From the NCBI GenBank assembly GCA_026413225.1, contig CM048591.1, positions 5,409,001 to 5,473,000 of the forward strand: DNA of 64,000 nucleotides. The letters are read 5' to 3'. The first letter of the stretch is position 1, and each line of letters opens with the position of its first letter. The stretch is from Otis tarda (lineage: Eukaryota > Chordata > Aves > Otidiformes > Otididae). A program made the translations under genes and the position numbers. Below, in pieces: positions 23,106 to 35,772 of this stretch. The notes under the pieces are model-generated. The model was given only the letters and a program-made list of their open reading frames with translations, made no database searches and was not told where the DNA came from.

Positions 23106-26100
23106 AATTATCTAACAGGAAACTTTCTATCAACCAGCTATGGGTAAGTTACAGGTAAAATCAGATTCCAAAGAAGAACATACCAATCCCAATGTTCTGA
23201 TCAGTTATTTGAGTTCTCCGGGTGTTTGAAAACTCTAAAATTATTAGTAGATCTTCTTGGCATCTTGGTTTATCTGCATTCATTTCATGGAGATGTCTAA
23301 TGTCCATGTGGTGTGAGTGAAGAAACTCCTCAGGACACTTTTTAACCAACAGGGTTGCAGTTGGGTCCCATAAAAGTTACTGAAGTTCAGAAAAGGATCA
23401 TTTGACCTCTGAAGTCAGATCATCTTTCTCTCTGCTGTTTTGAAACTTATTTTATACAGTAGAATATGAATGATCCAGGTTGTTACATTAAAATTGTAAT
23501 AAGCAGTCATTTAGATTGTATATGTTGGGACACTGGGTGGAATACTGATCAGGGCTGTGGAAAACAGACATTTTTTATGGTTATACTTCACACATTTGTA
23601 GTGATTTTGAATGTTTCCACTTTTAATAACAATTAATATTTCTGTCTGAATCAAAATCTTCGCAAACAAGCTCTAACTTCTGTTGTATATAGTGATGATT
23701 TTATTTTCATTCTTTAGCACATACTGTGAGAGTGATAGTGTAACTTCATTTGAACTATGAAAAATCATTCAGAAGGGATTTTTCTTCTTTTTATTTCCAA
23801 GTGTTTCCTTCACAGTTCTGTCTTGTTGATTAACACAATACAGACAGCATTGACACTTATATTTTAAAGACAATTTTTTGAGATCTATGTGTCTCTTGCT
23901 CAATAATATGTAGATTCTGGCTTTTTTTAAGACAGTACAAATGGAATTTAGAAACAGATCTGGATTAATAACTAATAACACTGGCTATGCAATTCTGTTG
24001 CTTTGTAATTATCTTAGAAGAGAGAGACCATTAGACTTGCAGGTACATCCTGTTTAACGTGGAATCAGAGGAACACAGGCTTTTCTCCAGAATTAGATAC
24101 ACTTTTTGTATCATTTAAGAAACAAAACCAAGGAAGAAATGTATAAAGAAAATTCTGTAGTCTATATTGCAGATCAAGGGCTCTTCACCCCAGTAAAACT
24201 AGTAGTTTGTCACATAAAATTCAATTTGAGGTAGTGAAATTAATATTATAGAGCTTCCATCAGGAAATTGGTAACAAAGAGCCATTTTGTGTTATTAAAG
24301 ACACAGAAGACATTCAGTTTTTCAACAAGAGAGGTCTGGCTCTAGGTCTGCTATACAGTTTTCTCGTCTCTCTTCCCAGCCTTGATTTTATATATGTTCT
24401 ATAGAAGTGATAATCAGTAGGGCTGTTATCAGCTAAAGTAGTGTAGTTACATATGCATGCATTAAGCAATGGAGCTTTTGCCCTTTACTAAATTATTGTT
24501 AACAAGGATTTCCCCTCTCTTCTTTTCACTGCTAGCAGATCAACAGAACATGTCTATATCTGTATCATTTCAAAGAAACATGGCTGACTTTGCCTAGTTG
24601 CAAGATTGCCATGCAAAAGCTCTTGTCTGGGAATTGTATAGTTTCATCTATATAACACCACATACTGCTCTGTTAACATCTGTATTTAAATTCCAGGTGA
24701 ATCTTATTGTTCCCAGACTACATGCATCTGGCAGCATATAGAAGGAAGCTGAGGTCTGCCCAAGTAGGTCTATCACCTATATCGTTCTCACAGGGTCAGA
24801 TCTTAAACTCACATCCATTAACATCATTAGGGTGGGGACTAATCTGTCCTAGCTTTGGAAATCGAAAACATAGGGCTCTTCAGCAGGGTAAGCGGCATCC
24901 TAAAGAGGATCTCTGAATGAACCATATGTGAGAATGCTGATTTCTTTTCACTGATAAAGAGACAATGGAGTCAAGATGACTAGCTCAGATGTAAGATTAT
25001 TACGGTTTATAGCAGTTGAAAATCTCATCTGTCTCAACTATTCTTAAAAGCTAGGATATGTCTATATAAAATCCCAGTAAAAATGAAATTCACAGCAGCC
25101 CATCTGTCAGAGTCTACTGGCAGAAACTGCTATATTATTCCTTGTGGATTTTTGTGTCTGTATTTTTGGCTGATGTGTGTGGCATGTTTAAACAAAGCAA
25201 TTGTGAGAACACAGCACAATAGATGTTTAATCAAGAGCATCTGTAAAAGACAGAGATAAATTAGGGAGACTCTGAATGGTGTACAGAAACAATCTGTTAA
25301 ATAGGATCAGAAATAATAACGTTGTAAAGTGGAAATCCTTTGTGGCTAATTTCCTACCAAATGCAACTATGTTTTAAGAAGGACAGTGATGAAAATGCTA
25401 TTCACTAATTGTTTCCTACAAACTTTTCCTGCAGAGTCAATCACCACCTGAAGACACAACTAGTTCTTAGGAAAAGTTCCACAGATGGGATAACAGGAAT
25501 GATAACAATGTGTACCTATATGAAGTCTAACATTTGGGAATCACAAGTACTTCATAAATACAGTGAAAACTTTCAAAACCACAGTAAGAAAGTTGTATAA
25601 TAGAACCAGGAAGTCTTGAGGGTCAAGTAGAAAAAAATGTTAGGTTTACCTCTTAATATTTAAAATAACACTTGAACTGTCTGTGGTTTGCATGGACTTC
25701 TAATTAGAAGATTTTAGCCAGTGAAAACCTCCCTTCCAAGAATTTGTTCTTCTCTGAACTGTTTGTGATGTAGTTGTGCAAATAGCAATTACGTTTCTTT
25801 ATTCAGTGTCCAAACTGAAGGTGAATAGATTATTTATACGACCTCAAAGTAAAGTATTTTTTAAAGATTATATCCAACCAAAATTGTATATAGAATGAAA
25901 CATTTTGACCAAAGTGAAAACTGTATTTTACAGCAGTTCTAAAAAAGTTAAGTTAAAATATAAGTGTCAATGTCAGTGTTGTATCAAACTCCTGCTCATC
26001 CCCTTTGTTGCTGACAGTCCTCGTAGGATCACTGTATGAAATATGGATGATCTGTATTCAGGTTCTTTTTTTTTTTGCTTTATTCAGAAGAAGACCTCAA

Positions 26101-27474
26101 AATCTCACAAAGGGGCAAAATAGTCATAAAGTTTGATATTCAGATCAACAGAACATATTCAGAGCCTTGGGATGGGCCTCAGAATAACTGAATCGGAAGT
26201 TATGCACACTATTAATAATAGAAAATAGATTATTCCATAATATTTTATTTATTTAATTTATTAAGTTATTTCATTTAACTCCTTTCCAAGTACATATTCA
26301 CATGACTCTCACTGACACATTATTTGAGTGGTTTCCTGCAGTGTGATGAGCAAAATGTTCACCATCTGTCACACGTGGCTCATTCTCTGCATAGGAGTGA
26401 TATATCAGCTAAGTGTTTTATTTTGGCAATGTTTTCTTTTGTTTGATGTTTTAAATACATTCTGCTGTATATTTATCTTAGAAAAAAAAAGTAGTTTAAA
26501 GAAAAATAAACTTGGTTTTGGAATGAAACATGAGATTTCCATCTCAGATCCTTAAAATGACCTCTTCTTAAAGTTGGTTTTAAGAAAGCTTTGTGCAAAG
26601 ATTTGTTGTTGCCGGAGACACTCTTAATAGTTTTTGTAAAAGTCCTTATAGCATCTGAGAAGTAAAATTATCAACCATAGTCCTTATTCAGGCACTTCAG
26701 ATAATGTTTCCGTTATTATAAATCTGGGTCATTAAACACCCAGGGAGTACAGTATCAGAGATTGTGAATATCTCTGGCAAGGTGATGTCATGTGCTAAGA
26801 ACCAGGTCTAATGTAATCTTTGTACAAGAGAGACACATACCTTTCACAGGATGATATTTGACAACTTCATGCCAAAGATTACTGCATCATAAGCTTGAAG
26901 TGGGAACATGAGTTTCAGGTATAAAAGCCTGTCCCTGATTTCCCCAGTGAAAACTGCATGGGCCATCAGAAACCACCCAGTTTTGTTCAACAGATAGTCT
27001 GATCTTTTAAAATTAGTATATGAGATGGGCCATGAAGCCTTTGAAAAGCAGCTGTTACAGATGATTGTACACTCAGTGGGTCATCACTTAAGTCTTGAAT
27101 AGTCAAAACCCTCAGGATCTAGCTATAGCTAGAGTTATTCTTAAAAATCTAGGTAGGTGAGTGTTAAGAAATGAGGTGCATGCCTTTGTCACTGAGAAGC
27201 TAAATAAGCATAATACTTCTGCATCCATACTCTCTTAGCAAGGTTTTGCTATCCGACATACAGATTTACCAGGTTTCTCAGAACTACCTCAATACTGAGA
27301 GTGCTAAACAGCAAACCTAGCTGGCTAAAAGAGATGGGGAAAGGTTGAGACTTCTTCAGAGGTGTGGAGCTGTGAAGGAAGAAGAAACATTCCTATTTAA
27401 AAACTAATTAAGAAATTAGAATCTATTCTGAAATCAGTGAGAACAGGCCATAAATCAAATCACAGAGGGAGAAC
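23106..27474. other. Intron stretch with no recognisable element
   Basis: AT-rich DNA with short A and T runs (for example near 26067-26077 and 26481-26490). Open frames are all under 76 codons and unremarkable. Confidence 0.4.
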
Positions 27475-27480
27475 TGCCAA
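27475..27480. repeat. Left target-site duplication of the ERVK-like LTR
   Basis: TGCCAA directly before the LTR end TGTGGCAG. It pairs with CGCCAA at 27801-27806, so five of six bases agree. A 6-bp duplication is typical of class II (ERVK/alpha/beta-like) integration. Confidence 0.75.
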
Positions 27481-27800
27481 TGTGGCAGTAAATCACGGAC
27501 TTTGTGGATGGTGTTCCGGAGACCTTTATTGTTAGTCAGCACCAGTCTTTTATAGTCTATTTAAGTTACACACAAAGTGCATGCACTTAATTATCTAATT
27601 TGATTGGTAGCCATATACCGTTCACGTGCCTTATGCTTCATTTGGATTGGTAGTAGTTTTTTGGTTGTCTTTACTATTTTTGCCTTTGGTATTTCCTTTT
27701 CTTGTTCTAGTTGCTCTTTTTTGTTATTGAGCAAGTGGTGTTCAAGGACATAGCTCAAATTCATCAATATCAAACAGCTGTACTGCACTCTGCCTCCACA
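27481..27800 (-). mobile_element. Solo LTR, avian ERVK-like, 320 bp
   Basis: Read on the minus strand it begins TGTGGAGGCAG and ends CTGCCACA, giving TG...CA termini with an inverted repeat of about eight bases. Inside, in order, are a TATAAAAGACTGG promoter-like box, then AATAAAGG as polyadenylation signal, then CCGGAACACCATCCACAAAG and GTCCGTGA, resembling the R/U5 of avian alpha/beta-retrovirus-like LTRs. Size fits short avian LTRs. Flanks match at five of six bases. No internal gag, pol or env is present, so it is a fossil left by recombination between two LTRs of a provirus. It looks whole as an LTR. Age is moderate to young. Assignment to ERVK is from memory of the family layout and the 6-bp duplication. 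Confidence 0.82.
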
Positions 27801-27806
27801 CGCCAA
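27801..27806. repeat. Right target-site duplication of the ERVK-like LTR
   Basis: CGCCAA directly after the terminal CTCCACA of the LTR in plus-strand reading; near-identical partner of TGCCAA at 27475-27480. Confidence 0.75.
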
Positions 27807-28489
27807 AACCCGTATTTTGTTAGATCTTAAAAAAAAAAAAAGAAAAGAAATCAAAGCAAACAGTAAAAAAATACTAATCCAAGATAAACAACAAGACATT
27901 ATGAAAGGACAAAGTGGGATCAATCATTCAGAGAGGCTGTGGCTGACACATTACACTGTTGAACTGTGGCCCTGAAGTTAAACTAATAGCTTGTTTATGT
28001 TTTAAAGGTGAATGTGTTGAAAATGAGCAATGGCAAGATGTGTGCAGGAGGTGATGGAATGGAAGTGAAAGTTGCTATAGTCAGGGTTAGAATTAAATCT
28101 TAAAACATCCTTAAATCAGAAGAATTGGACAGAGTACTTCCTAGAATTTGGAATGGAGTGGTAGATGGAATTGCAAGTCTGGTTCAAAGGGGGTTAGTAA
28201 ATGTCATAAAATGAATGTTTTGTGGAAGACCAAAAGATAATAAACATGGTGTCTGTGCTTAAGGAAAAGAGACAAAGGAGAAAGTTCTGTACACTTGAAA
28301 AATAATAGTCTGACTTCAATTAGTATATATAAGAAAACAAAGTATTTTGAAAGATAAATTCTCGAAATATATTGACTAAAGCTACACTATTTAAGACTTG
28401 AGAAAACAGAATTGAATTCAAACTTTTTCTGTTCTATAAAAAAAATATTGTAGCTATTTTACCCACTAAAGAAGGAAGGTATCTTTTAA

Positions 28490-28507
28490 TTTTTTTTTTT
28501 TTTTTTT
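28490..28507 (+). repeat. Poly(T) run, 18 bases
   Basis: Uninterrupted T run after ATCTTTTAA. The right flank (reverse complement reading) shows no recognisable retrocopy. Confidence 0.85.
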
Positions 28508-31500
28508 ATGAACTTCAGTTAAATTACAATATTAAATGAGTTGCATCAGGAGTCCGTTAAAGATTTAGTTACCTTCTGTGGTGAACAATAAGAAGTTATT
28601 ACTCAAATTCTATTTAAACAGTTAAAAGGAATTCAAATATATAAGAAAGATCATTATGTATCATGAGCTAATTTTCTAATGAAAGCTTAGCAAGTGATAG
28701 ATTGTTTAAGCCTCTCAAAGGTTTTGGTTTCATGCTCAATAACTCAGAGATGAGAGTGGAGTTATATTCATTAGTAATTTGTTACCATCAGTTTTTATCA
28801 GAGAGTGAATGCTGTAGTACAGTATCATTTTATCTTCTTGGTTTCATGTTGTGTTCTTCATACTTGAATTTGAAAGGGAAATAACAACTTATCTCCAAAA
28901 CTGACCCTGTTTCAAGCATAGCTGAGTTTTCTGCTCAGCTCACCTGAGAAATGAAAAGATGCTTTTTCCCTACTTCTGATTGTTTCAGGATCTTAATTGT
29001 GCAAACTCCTGTAATTGCTTTCATTCCACAATGAACAATTATTTTACAGTTACCACTTTTGTGGTTGCTATTGTTTGGGATTTTTTTTTAATTAATTTGT
29101 ATAACTGAGTAGATTGGTATTCATTTTCTGTATAAAACATTGCTGGGCAGACTCAGATATGGGAAACAGAAAATCTGTATTTGAGGTTCACCTTAATTGC
29201 ATGAACTTTTACAAATTGTTCCCAAGTTTTAGGAGAGTTTAGGAGAGTCTGATAAACCTGAATCAACCATGTTCAAAAATACAAAATTTGTGAATTCAAA
29301 AAACCCATAAAAAGAAAAGCTGTGTAGAGTGAAGATTAAATCTGCAACTAGGAAAGGGTCTGTGCCAGTATCCAGGCTATGTTATCTCATTATTCTTATT
29401 ACTTCCATGCCACATTTAATGATATAGACCTCTAAGGGGTTTGTTTGCATACTCATAATTTGCACAAGAAGGACCTTCCCCCAAGACCACTGGGAGATCA
29501 AGACCATATCATATAGATATGGAAAGTGATTTCCTTATTCTTTCATGAAGCTTTTAATTTTCACAAATTAATGGAATCTTATGATGTTTTAAGTGTTTTT
29601 AATATATTCAGCCCTCAGTTGGATACTCTTTCTATTTTTAAATGTCAAGTGTAATTTCATTGCTTATCAATCAAACCTATAGATAGGATTTAATTTTAGA
29701 GCTTTTTTTTTCACCTTGATGAGCTCATGAACTTAATGTTTCTTGCAAAAGAACTAACTTTTTAAAAAATCTTAGGTTCAGCTAGATAGTCTTCACAAAA
29801 TTATCTGTTTCGTGTGGCCACTATGAATATTGTTTTTTCTAATTATAGAATGATCCTTCTGAACATGTTGGCTACTTGCACAGTAAACTGAAATACCAGG
29901 CAGAGCCCTCTAAAGGTACACGAATTCAAGCTGGCATAACTAGGGACTCGGCACAACACTGGGCCAAGATAGTCACCTGGGGACTCAACTCCACTGTTTC
30001 TTTGTTTTATGCTAAAATGGTCAACACATTCTGTGGTCCATTGCACGGTGCAGATGTTTCCCTACCACTCCACTAACAGCCAGTGTTGTTAGTATTACTC
30101 TGTAACAGTAATCAAATTAAGATGTTATCATCTCTCTCTGGTCTATACCCTTTTCCATGTCTCTCCCATTTTACAATTAACTTTTGCTTCATTGATCACT
30201 GTGTTAAAGGACTCTTGTATTAATGGAAGATGACTATGCATAAATATAAATAGCTAATTAGGATGCCAGTTCAGGGAGCTTAATCGTGTGGTATGCATCC
30301 AGTATTTTACAGAATAACACATCGCACATTGCTAATGTGCTTTTTTTAGTACCTTTTTGTCTGGAGTTGTTTACACAATCCAGACTTCCTGTGGGGAAAT
30401 GTATATTTAGAAAGATAAGAAAGCACACCCTGCTAAGAAGTACCAACTTTTATGGATAATCTTCTGTCCTCTGACCCAGAGGATACCATCTTTCTCATTC
30501 TCGCTCTTTGCCATATGTGGACAACCTTTGGCAACTGAAGAAGACATATTAGTGCAAAAAACCTCACCTGTGACACTACATTCCCTGGTCTTCAGAAAGT
30601 AGGCAGTAAAAGCATTTCTACTGCCACATTTCTGAGTAACTATTCTTCAGATGAATAGGCTGGAGATTTAGCTTTCTGGATAATGATATGGGTTAGCTGT
30701 TCTGAAAACTTCAGGAAGATTCCAACCACCCTTTCATTTGAAAAAAAAAAAGAATAATGGAAAAGAACAGAAAAAATGTGACAACAGAAAGATTTCCCTT
30801 CTCTTAGGAATATAATCAGTGCACACAGTGCAAAAGAAATTCCAATTACTGCATCAACGATAACAGTAGAAAAGCTTGAATAATTAAATTATTATTGTGT
30901 ACAGGGGTTTTGATGGGATTTGTAATTCACAAAACTTTTTCAATTATTTAGATTTCTAAGGTGGAAAAAGCAAAAATTGAAAAGCAAATTGAAAATCCCA
31001 TTTACTGCTCCTGCTAGCCGTGCACCTACACAGGCACAGGACTGGATCCCTTTGCAACTGCAGATGTTTTAAGACAAAGGACATCAGTAGAGAATGAATG
31101 CCAGAAAAACACAGTTAGATTGGGAATAAGCATTGCCTATTCATGTGGTATAGGCCAGGGAATTAGTGAAATGCTCAGACATCATTTTAAAAGCTATCTA
31201 ACCCTATAACAAATGGTCCCTTGGCTGTTAATTATTCATCTGAGACCACGTCCTGCCAATATGTTTATTTGATAGTTTACTGCTTATTACAATGAAAAGG
31301 TGTGGTTGGAATATTTCCATTTGAGTTGGTATTCTTTTACATTAACTGAGGTTTCAACTAGCTTTTTTTAAATTGTTAATTTCCTTTCACAATATTGGTA
31401 CTTACAGAACTGTACATCAAAAAAAAATGAAAATAATTCCATTCACAGCACTTTGATAAATTGCATTTTCCATTATCAGCTTTTACTAAAACTCATTGCT

Positions 31501-32379
31501 TTTTGAAATTTATTCGGAAAAAAAAATCATATATTCTGACCAGCTATAGTTATGACTGAGTAATATAATTTCAAGCACTGTAACTTTTATGAACTTGACA
31601 GTAAGCTCATCAAAGTAAATGAAAGAAATACCACTGACTTTCATCATAGCCTGTGTCTGATAGTAAACAGAGTCACAGTCAAGCTCAAATATGTTACAAC
31701 AATCAGTTAATTATACCATGTTCATATTTGCTGTTCCCATGTCTGGCTGACCTATGAAACCTGCTTTGTTTAGCCACTTTTTTCACCATCCCAGGTTTAG
31801 ATTGAAATCTATAATGTCCTTTCAAAGGGCTTTAATATATGTAGTTTTTTCTACTCAATACATTTTTGCTCATCAGCTGCTGCAGTAACTGGGAATATCT
31901 CCTCCATGTGCAGTGGACATCAGATGAGATCTCGCACATTTTGTTATGCTGATAGCTGTACTTAACATAACGGGTGTAATAACCGTGCCTGTGGGGAGCC
32001 ATAGCAAAAGAAAAGGAGGATTTAAAAAAAAATGAAATTATATATCAGTTAGTAAAAAAATAATTAAAAAAAATTAAATAGGACAATTGAAAATCACTGA
32101 AATCTGTAAAAAAGGATTTGATGATGCTTCGTCAACCAATATGAAACGAGATGATAGTACCCTTAAAGTTTTATAGGAGAGTCCTTTGCCATATAGAAAA
32201 CATCCTTGCAAGTACACTTGTCCTCTGAGAATCTAAAAGGCCAGAGACTTGTAAAGAAAGAGAGGGGTAAACAGCAAAGTTATAACAGCCATTTACTACC
32301 TTATAGCATTGAAACACAGTGACCTAAGGCAGCAAGAGGAAATTTCACTGGATATGCTGTACTAGCACAAAAAAATGAA

Positions 32380-32450
32380 GGGCTTGATTCTTCCCTTAGA
32401 AAGTCTTGGGAGCACTTCCATTGACTTTAATGGGATGACTGCTGATGGGG
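32380..32450. repeat. Possible ancient dispersed amniote repeat (CATTGACTTTAATGGG type)
   Basis: GGGCTTGATTCTTCCC followed by CCATTGACTTTAATGGGATG resembles a very old, high-copy sauropsid repeat in which a GATTCTGCCC word precedes CATTGACTTCAATGGGA. I recall the motif but not a certain family name. A looser echo is CTGCCATTGATTTCAAGC near 46097-46114. The motif is partly self-complementary (CCATTGA ... TTAATGG), so chance or hairpin structure cannot be excluded. Confidence 0.4.
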
Positions 32451-34766
32451 GATAGTTATGGAGATGGGAATATCAGATTCCAAGTTTGTCTACCTGACAG
32501 CTTTCATCATCACTTAATTTTTTAAAAGTACAAAAACAAACTACTCTTTTAAAAAGACTAAAATGAGCTGCTGAAAGTGCCCGAAGTCTCTTATCAAGGT
32601 TTCATCTGAAGTCTTCATCTAGAAGAAAAACAGCCATCTACTTTGTAGCTTTACAAAAATGAGAGCTTGGATGACTGAGTTTTACAATGAGTTCGATTTT
32701 ACTCAGCTTTTACTGAGTTTGCTTCTTCCAATTATAACACTAATTACAATTTGGAGTGGGACATTGATTAGATAATGCCACCCAAGTACAAGTTCTTAAT
32801 GATGCAAAAGTGAAGTGTCAGAACTAAATTGTGTTTTCAAAAATAACTGTGCTCACAGGGTATGTATATCACTACCCTGTCAGTCCCATCTTTTACAGAT
32901 TGAGGCCACCAATAGTGTTTCTTTATTATTGCAATTTGGAGGAAAAACAGGAGAGAAAAACCAAGGGAACTATTCCTACTGTCTTTAGAGGAAGAGATTG
33001 TAGGAGCTCTTTGGTGAAGAAAAGCAGTAGAGAAAAATATTAAAGTAAAAAACCTGTTCAGAGAACTTGTGGTACGTTTATTAAATGTTTAGAGATGTTA
33101 TACTCTATTTTCTACCACCTCACCTGCTCAGCAGCCGTAGGTATTTTTTTTTTCCCCCATCCTTCTCTCACAATTTCAAAAGTACATAGAATAATTCTTT
33201 ATTTCATTGCATGTTAAACAACTTAATAAGGATTGAAATACCACAGACAGCTTAGCATAACAGACAAACATTAAGGGTCTAGGGCAAAAAAAACCTCTGC
33301 TTGGGTTGGGCCCAGCAGATACACTTGCAGTGCTGTTTCATTATTAAAAGTTGGATAGGTTGGCTGTTTTCCAGTTCTCTCATTCAGCGTGGGTTTATTT
33401 CTTTCTGGATGCTTTTAACTCAGTGTATTTTTCAAAAAAATACATAATTTATGTTTAAAAAAAACATAATTCCCACTCATCAGAGTGGATTTGTGCACTC
33501 TAAGAAAGAGATACCAGTTCTTTAGTTTGAAAACCACAGCTGCAAGAAAAGTCTGATTTTTAAGAGAAAGGAGGAGTGGAGATCTACCACAGAGCTCAGG
33601 ATACATTTTAAAAAATTATGGTGGTAGAGGAGTAGAACTCACACAGAATAAATATGTTCTTTTCTCTTCTTCCTTTGTTCAGAACTACTTTTTTCTTTTT
33701 TTTTTTCTTCAAAGTTAGAAGTTATAATAGTCCACATCATCTTACTTTGAAATGAGAAATAAAGGAGTCTTGCTTTAAGGAAAAGTCACAGTAAAAGTGC
33801 ACTCTACTCTCAATAGAGCATTTTTTTCTGTGACTGATATTAATACTTTTGTCACCTTCACTTACTGTTCATCTAGAGAGGATTGATTCACAAAACAAAA
33901 AATAAAATTATAGAATTACAATTATACCTTTTTAAAAGACCTTGTTGACTTTATTATAGTTTAATAACATGTCTTTGTTTCCTTTATGGAAAATCAAAGA
34001 ATGTGGAAAGTAAAGGTAAATATATTTCCAAATCATAACAAATTCTTTATTTGGAGGAGGGATGATTTTTAGCTAATTCCGGCCTAGGTGATATTAATTA
34101 TTAAATAAATACTAATCAATTAATAAAAAGAAATCCATCAACAAAGGAAAAGAAAAAATATCACATGAATAAATCTATCACCTGAAACTGAACCTAAGTA
34201 GAAAATAATTTACAAAAAATCCATTTCCTGAAAATTATTACTTTGGTTGCTCAGCCAATCTGTTAAAAATAAATGAATGCCAATTTTGTTGATATGAAAG
34301 GGATCTATTCTTGATTTGATAAATAGTTTGACTGATGCTGCAAATAGGAGAGAATATCTGAAAAATGTTTCATATATAAGATGACAGTTTCAACAAATGC
34401 AGTTTGGAAAGTTGCCGGAAGAGGAACATATACAAGATAATGTTAAGTGTAAATACAATGTAAAATATATAGATATACAAATTTAAATGAATACCTTCTT
34501 CATTTATTTTAAGCAGTGGTAGAAAAGAAAAAAAAAAGTAATAAAAAGTATACTGTGTTTATCACTACATGGCATAATATAGAAATCCGAGACCTAACAC
34601 AAAGTAAACAAAATTGTGCAGATGAGAAATGCAGAGATATTTTGTAGGCCAGAAACAGTTTAGTCTCTTCTGTAAGACACTGTTCAGAGCACTAATTAGT
34701 CTTGCTTAATTAGACCCTGCTCAGAAACATGTTGATGCAGCTATACTATTTCCAATTATGGAGTTA

Positions 34767-34771
34767 AGTCC
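34767..34771. repeat. Left target-site duplication of the 1-kb solo LTR
   Basis: AGTCC immediately before the LTR start TGTTGTGG; repeated exactly at 35768-35772. Confidence 0.85.
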
Positions 34772-35767
34772 TGTTGTGGTTTTGTTTAGTGAGGGGGAGC
34801 CTAAGGTGGCAGCTTATGTAGAAAACTGCTAGAAGTCGCTGCCCTTTGTTCAGTGGACTTGGCCGGGCCTAGGGCGGACCCACTGCTGGCCAAGGCCGAG
34901 CCAATTGGTAGCAGAATGTTCCGTGATAATGCCTCTGCGATAATGTATTTAAGAAGGGGAAAACAGAAAAAAAAAAAAAGAAGAAGAGAAGATGTGAAGA
35001 AGCTGAGCGGGGGCAGAGGCTCAGAGGGGGGGGCACGAGCCTCGTGGGCCTTGCAGGCCTCAGCCTCTAGCCTCTTGCCAGGCGGCCGACTGGGCCTGAC
35101 TTGGCCCGGCCCGGCTGCAAGAAGTGGAGAGGAGATGAGCTGGATGATGTGAAGAGATTCTGAGAGGCGTCTGCCAGCCTGTTGTGAAGAACTTTTCTTG
35201 TGAGAGGAACGGCTGCAGATGCCAAGGTCAGTTCAGAAGGAGGAGGAGGAGTAATGCGGCTGCTGGCCAAGATTCCCCTGCAGCCTGTGGTGACGACCAT
35301 GGTGGAGCAGGTTGTCCCCCTGCAGCCCATGGAGGTCCACGGAGGAGCAGAGATCCACTTGGAGCCCGTGAAGGACCCCACATTGGGGGAGGTGGATACC
35401 TGAAGGAAGCTGTGGCCCGTGGAGGGCCCGCTGGGACAGCCGTTCTGGAGAGACTGCACTCCGTGGAAGAGATGACCCACGCCGGAGCAGTTCCACAAAG
35501 GACTGTGGCATATGGGAGGGACCCCACAATGGAGCAGGGGAGGAATGTGAGGAGTTCTTCCCCCAACCATGAAGCAGCAGCGTAAAACAACATGTGATGA
35601 ACTGACCGCAACCCCCATTCCCTCTTCTCCCCTGTGCCGGTTGGGGTGGGAAGGAGGTATATTATACTATATATATTCTTAGATTATCTCTCCCTGTTCT
35701 CTCGGAGCGTGGGGGGAGTGAAAGAGAGACTGTGTAGTCTGGTCCCGATTGGGGCTGAACTACGACA
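34772..35767 (+). mobile_element. Solo LTR of an avian endogenous retrovirus, ~996 bp, ERVL-like
   Basis: Starts TGTTGTGGTTTTG and ends CTACGACA, giving TG...CA termini flanked by a perfect 5-bp duplication (AGTCC), the size expected for class III (ERVL) elements. It is much more GC-rich than its surroundings. Recognisable internal blocks are GACCCACTGCTGGCCAAGGC, GATAATGTATTTAAGAAGGG (TATA-like), GATTCCCCTGCAGCCTGTGG, degenerate repeats around TGGAGCAG/CCATGGAG/GACTG words, and GAACTGACCGCAACCCCCAT. I recall these from a large passerine/neoavian LTR family. No gag, pol or env lies beside it, so it is a solo LTR and looks complete end to end. The many overlapping open frames at 34853-35618 on both strands follow from its low stop density and are not genes. 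The perfect duplication suggests a relatively young insertion. Confidence 0.88.
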
Positions 35768-35772
35768 AGTCC
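35768..35772. repeat. Right target-site duplication of the 1-kb solo LTR
   Basis: AGTCC immediately after the LTR end CTACGACA; exact copy of 34767-34771. Confidence 0.85.

Larger units (their letters stand above)
27807..34766. other. Intron stretch with only simple repeats
   Basis: AT-rich DNA. It contains an A run near 27829-27841, an 18-base T run at 28490-28507, T/A runs near 29081, 33148 and 33706, and the possible ancient repeat listed at 32380. Overlapping short frames at 29843-30076 lie opposite each other and look like chance. No transposon ends were recognised. Confidence 0.45.

Noticed and set aside
27591-27923. Minus-strand frame of 110 codons
   Set aside because: Straddles the end of the ERVK-like LTR and its flank; no retroviral or host protein similarity.
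29843-30076. Possible exon after TTATAG at about 29850
   Set aside because: An acceptor-like AG exists but the 66-codon frame matches nothing and no donor is convincing.
34853-35618. Several overlapping frames of 67-183 codons on both strands
   Set aside because: All lie inside the GC-rich solo LTR, overlap each other and match no protein; chance openness of LTR sequence.
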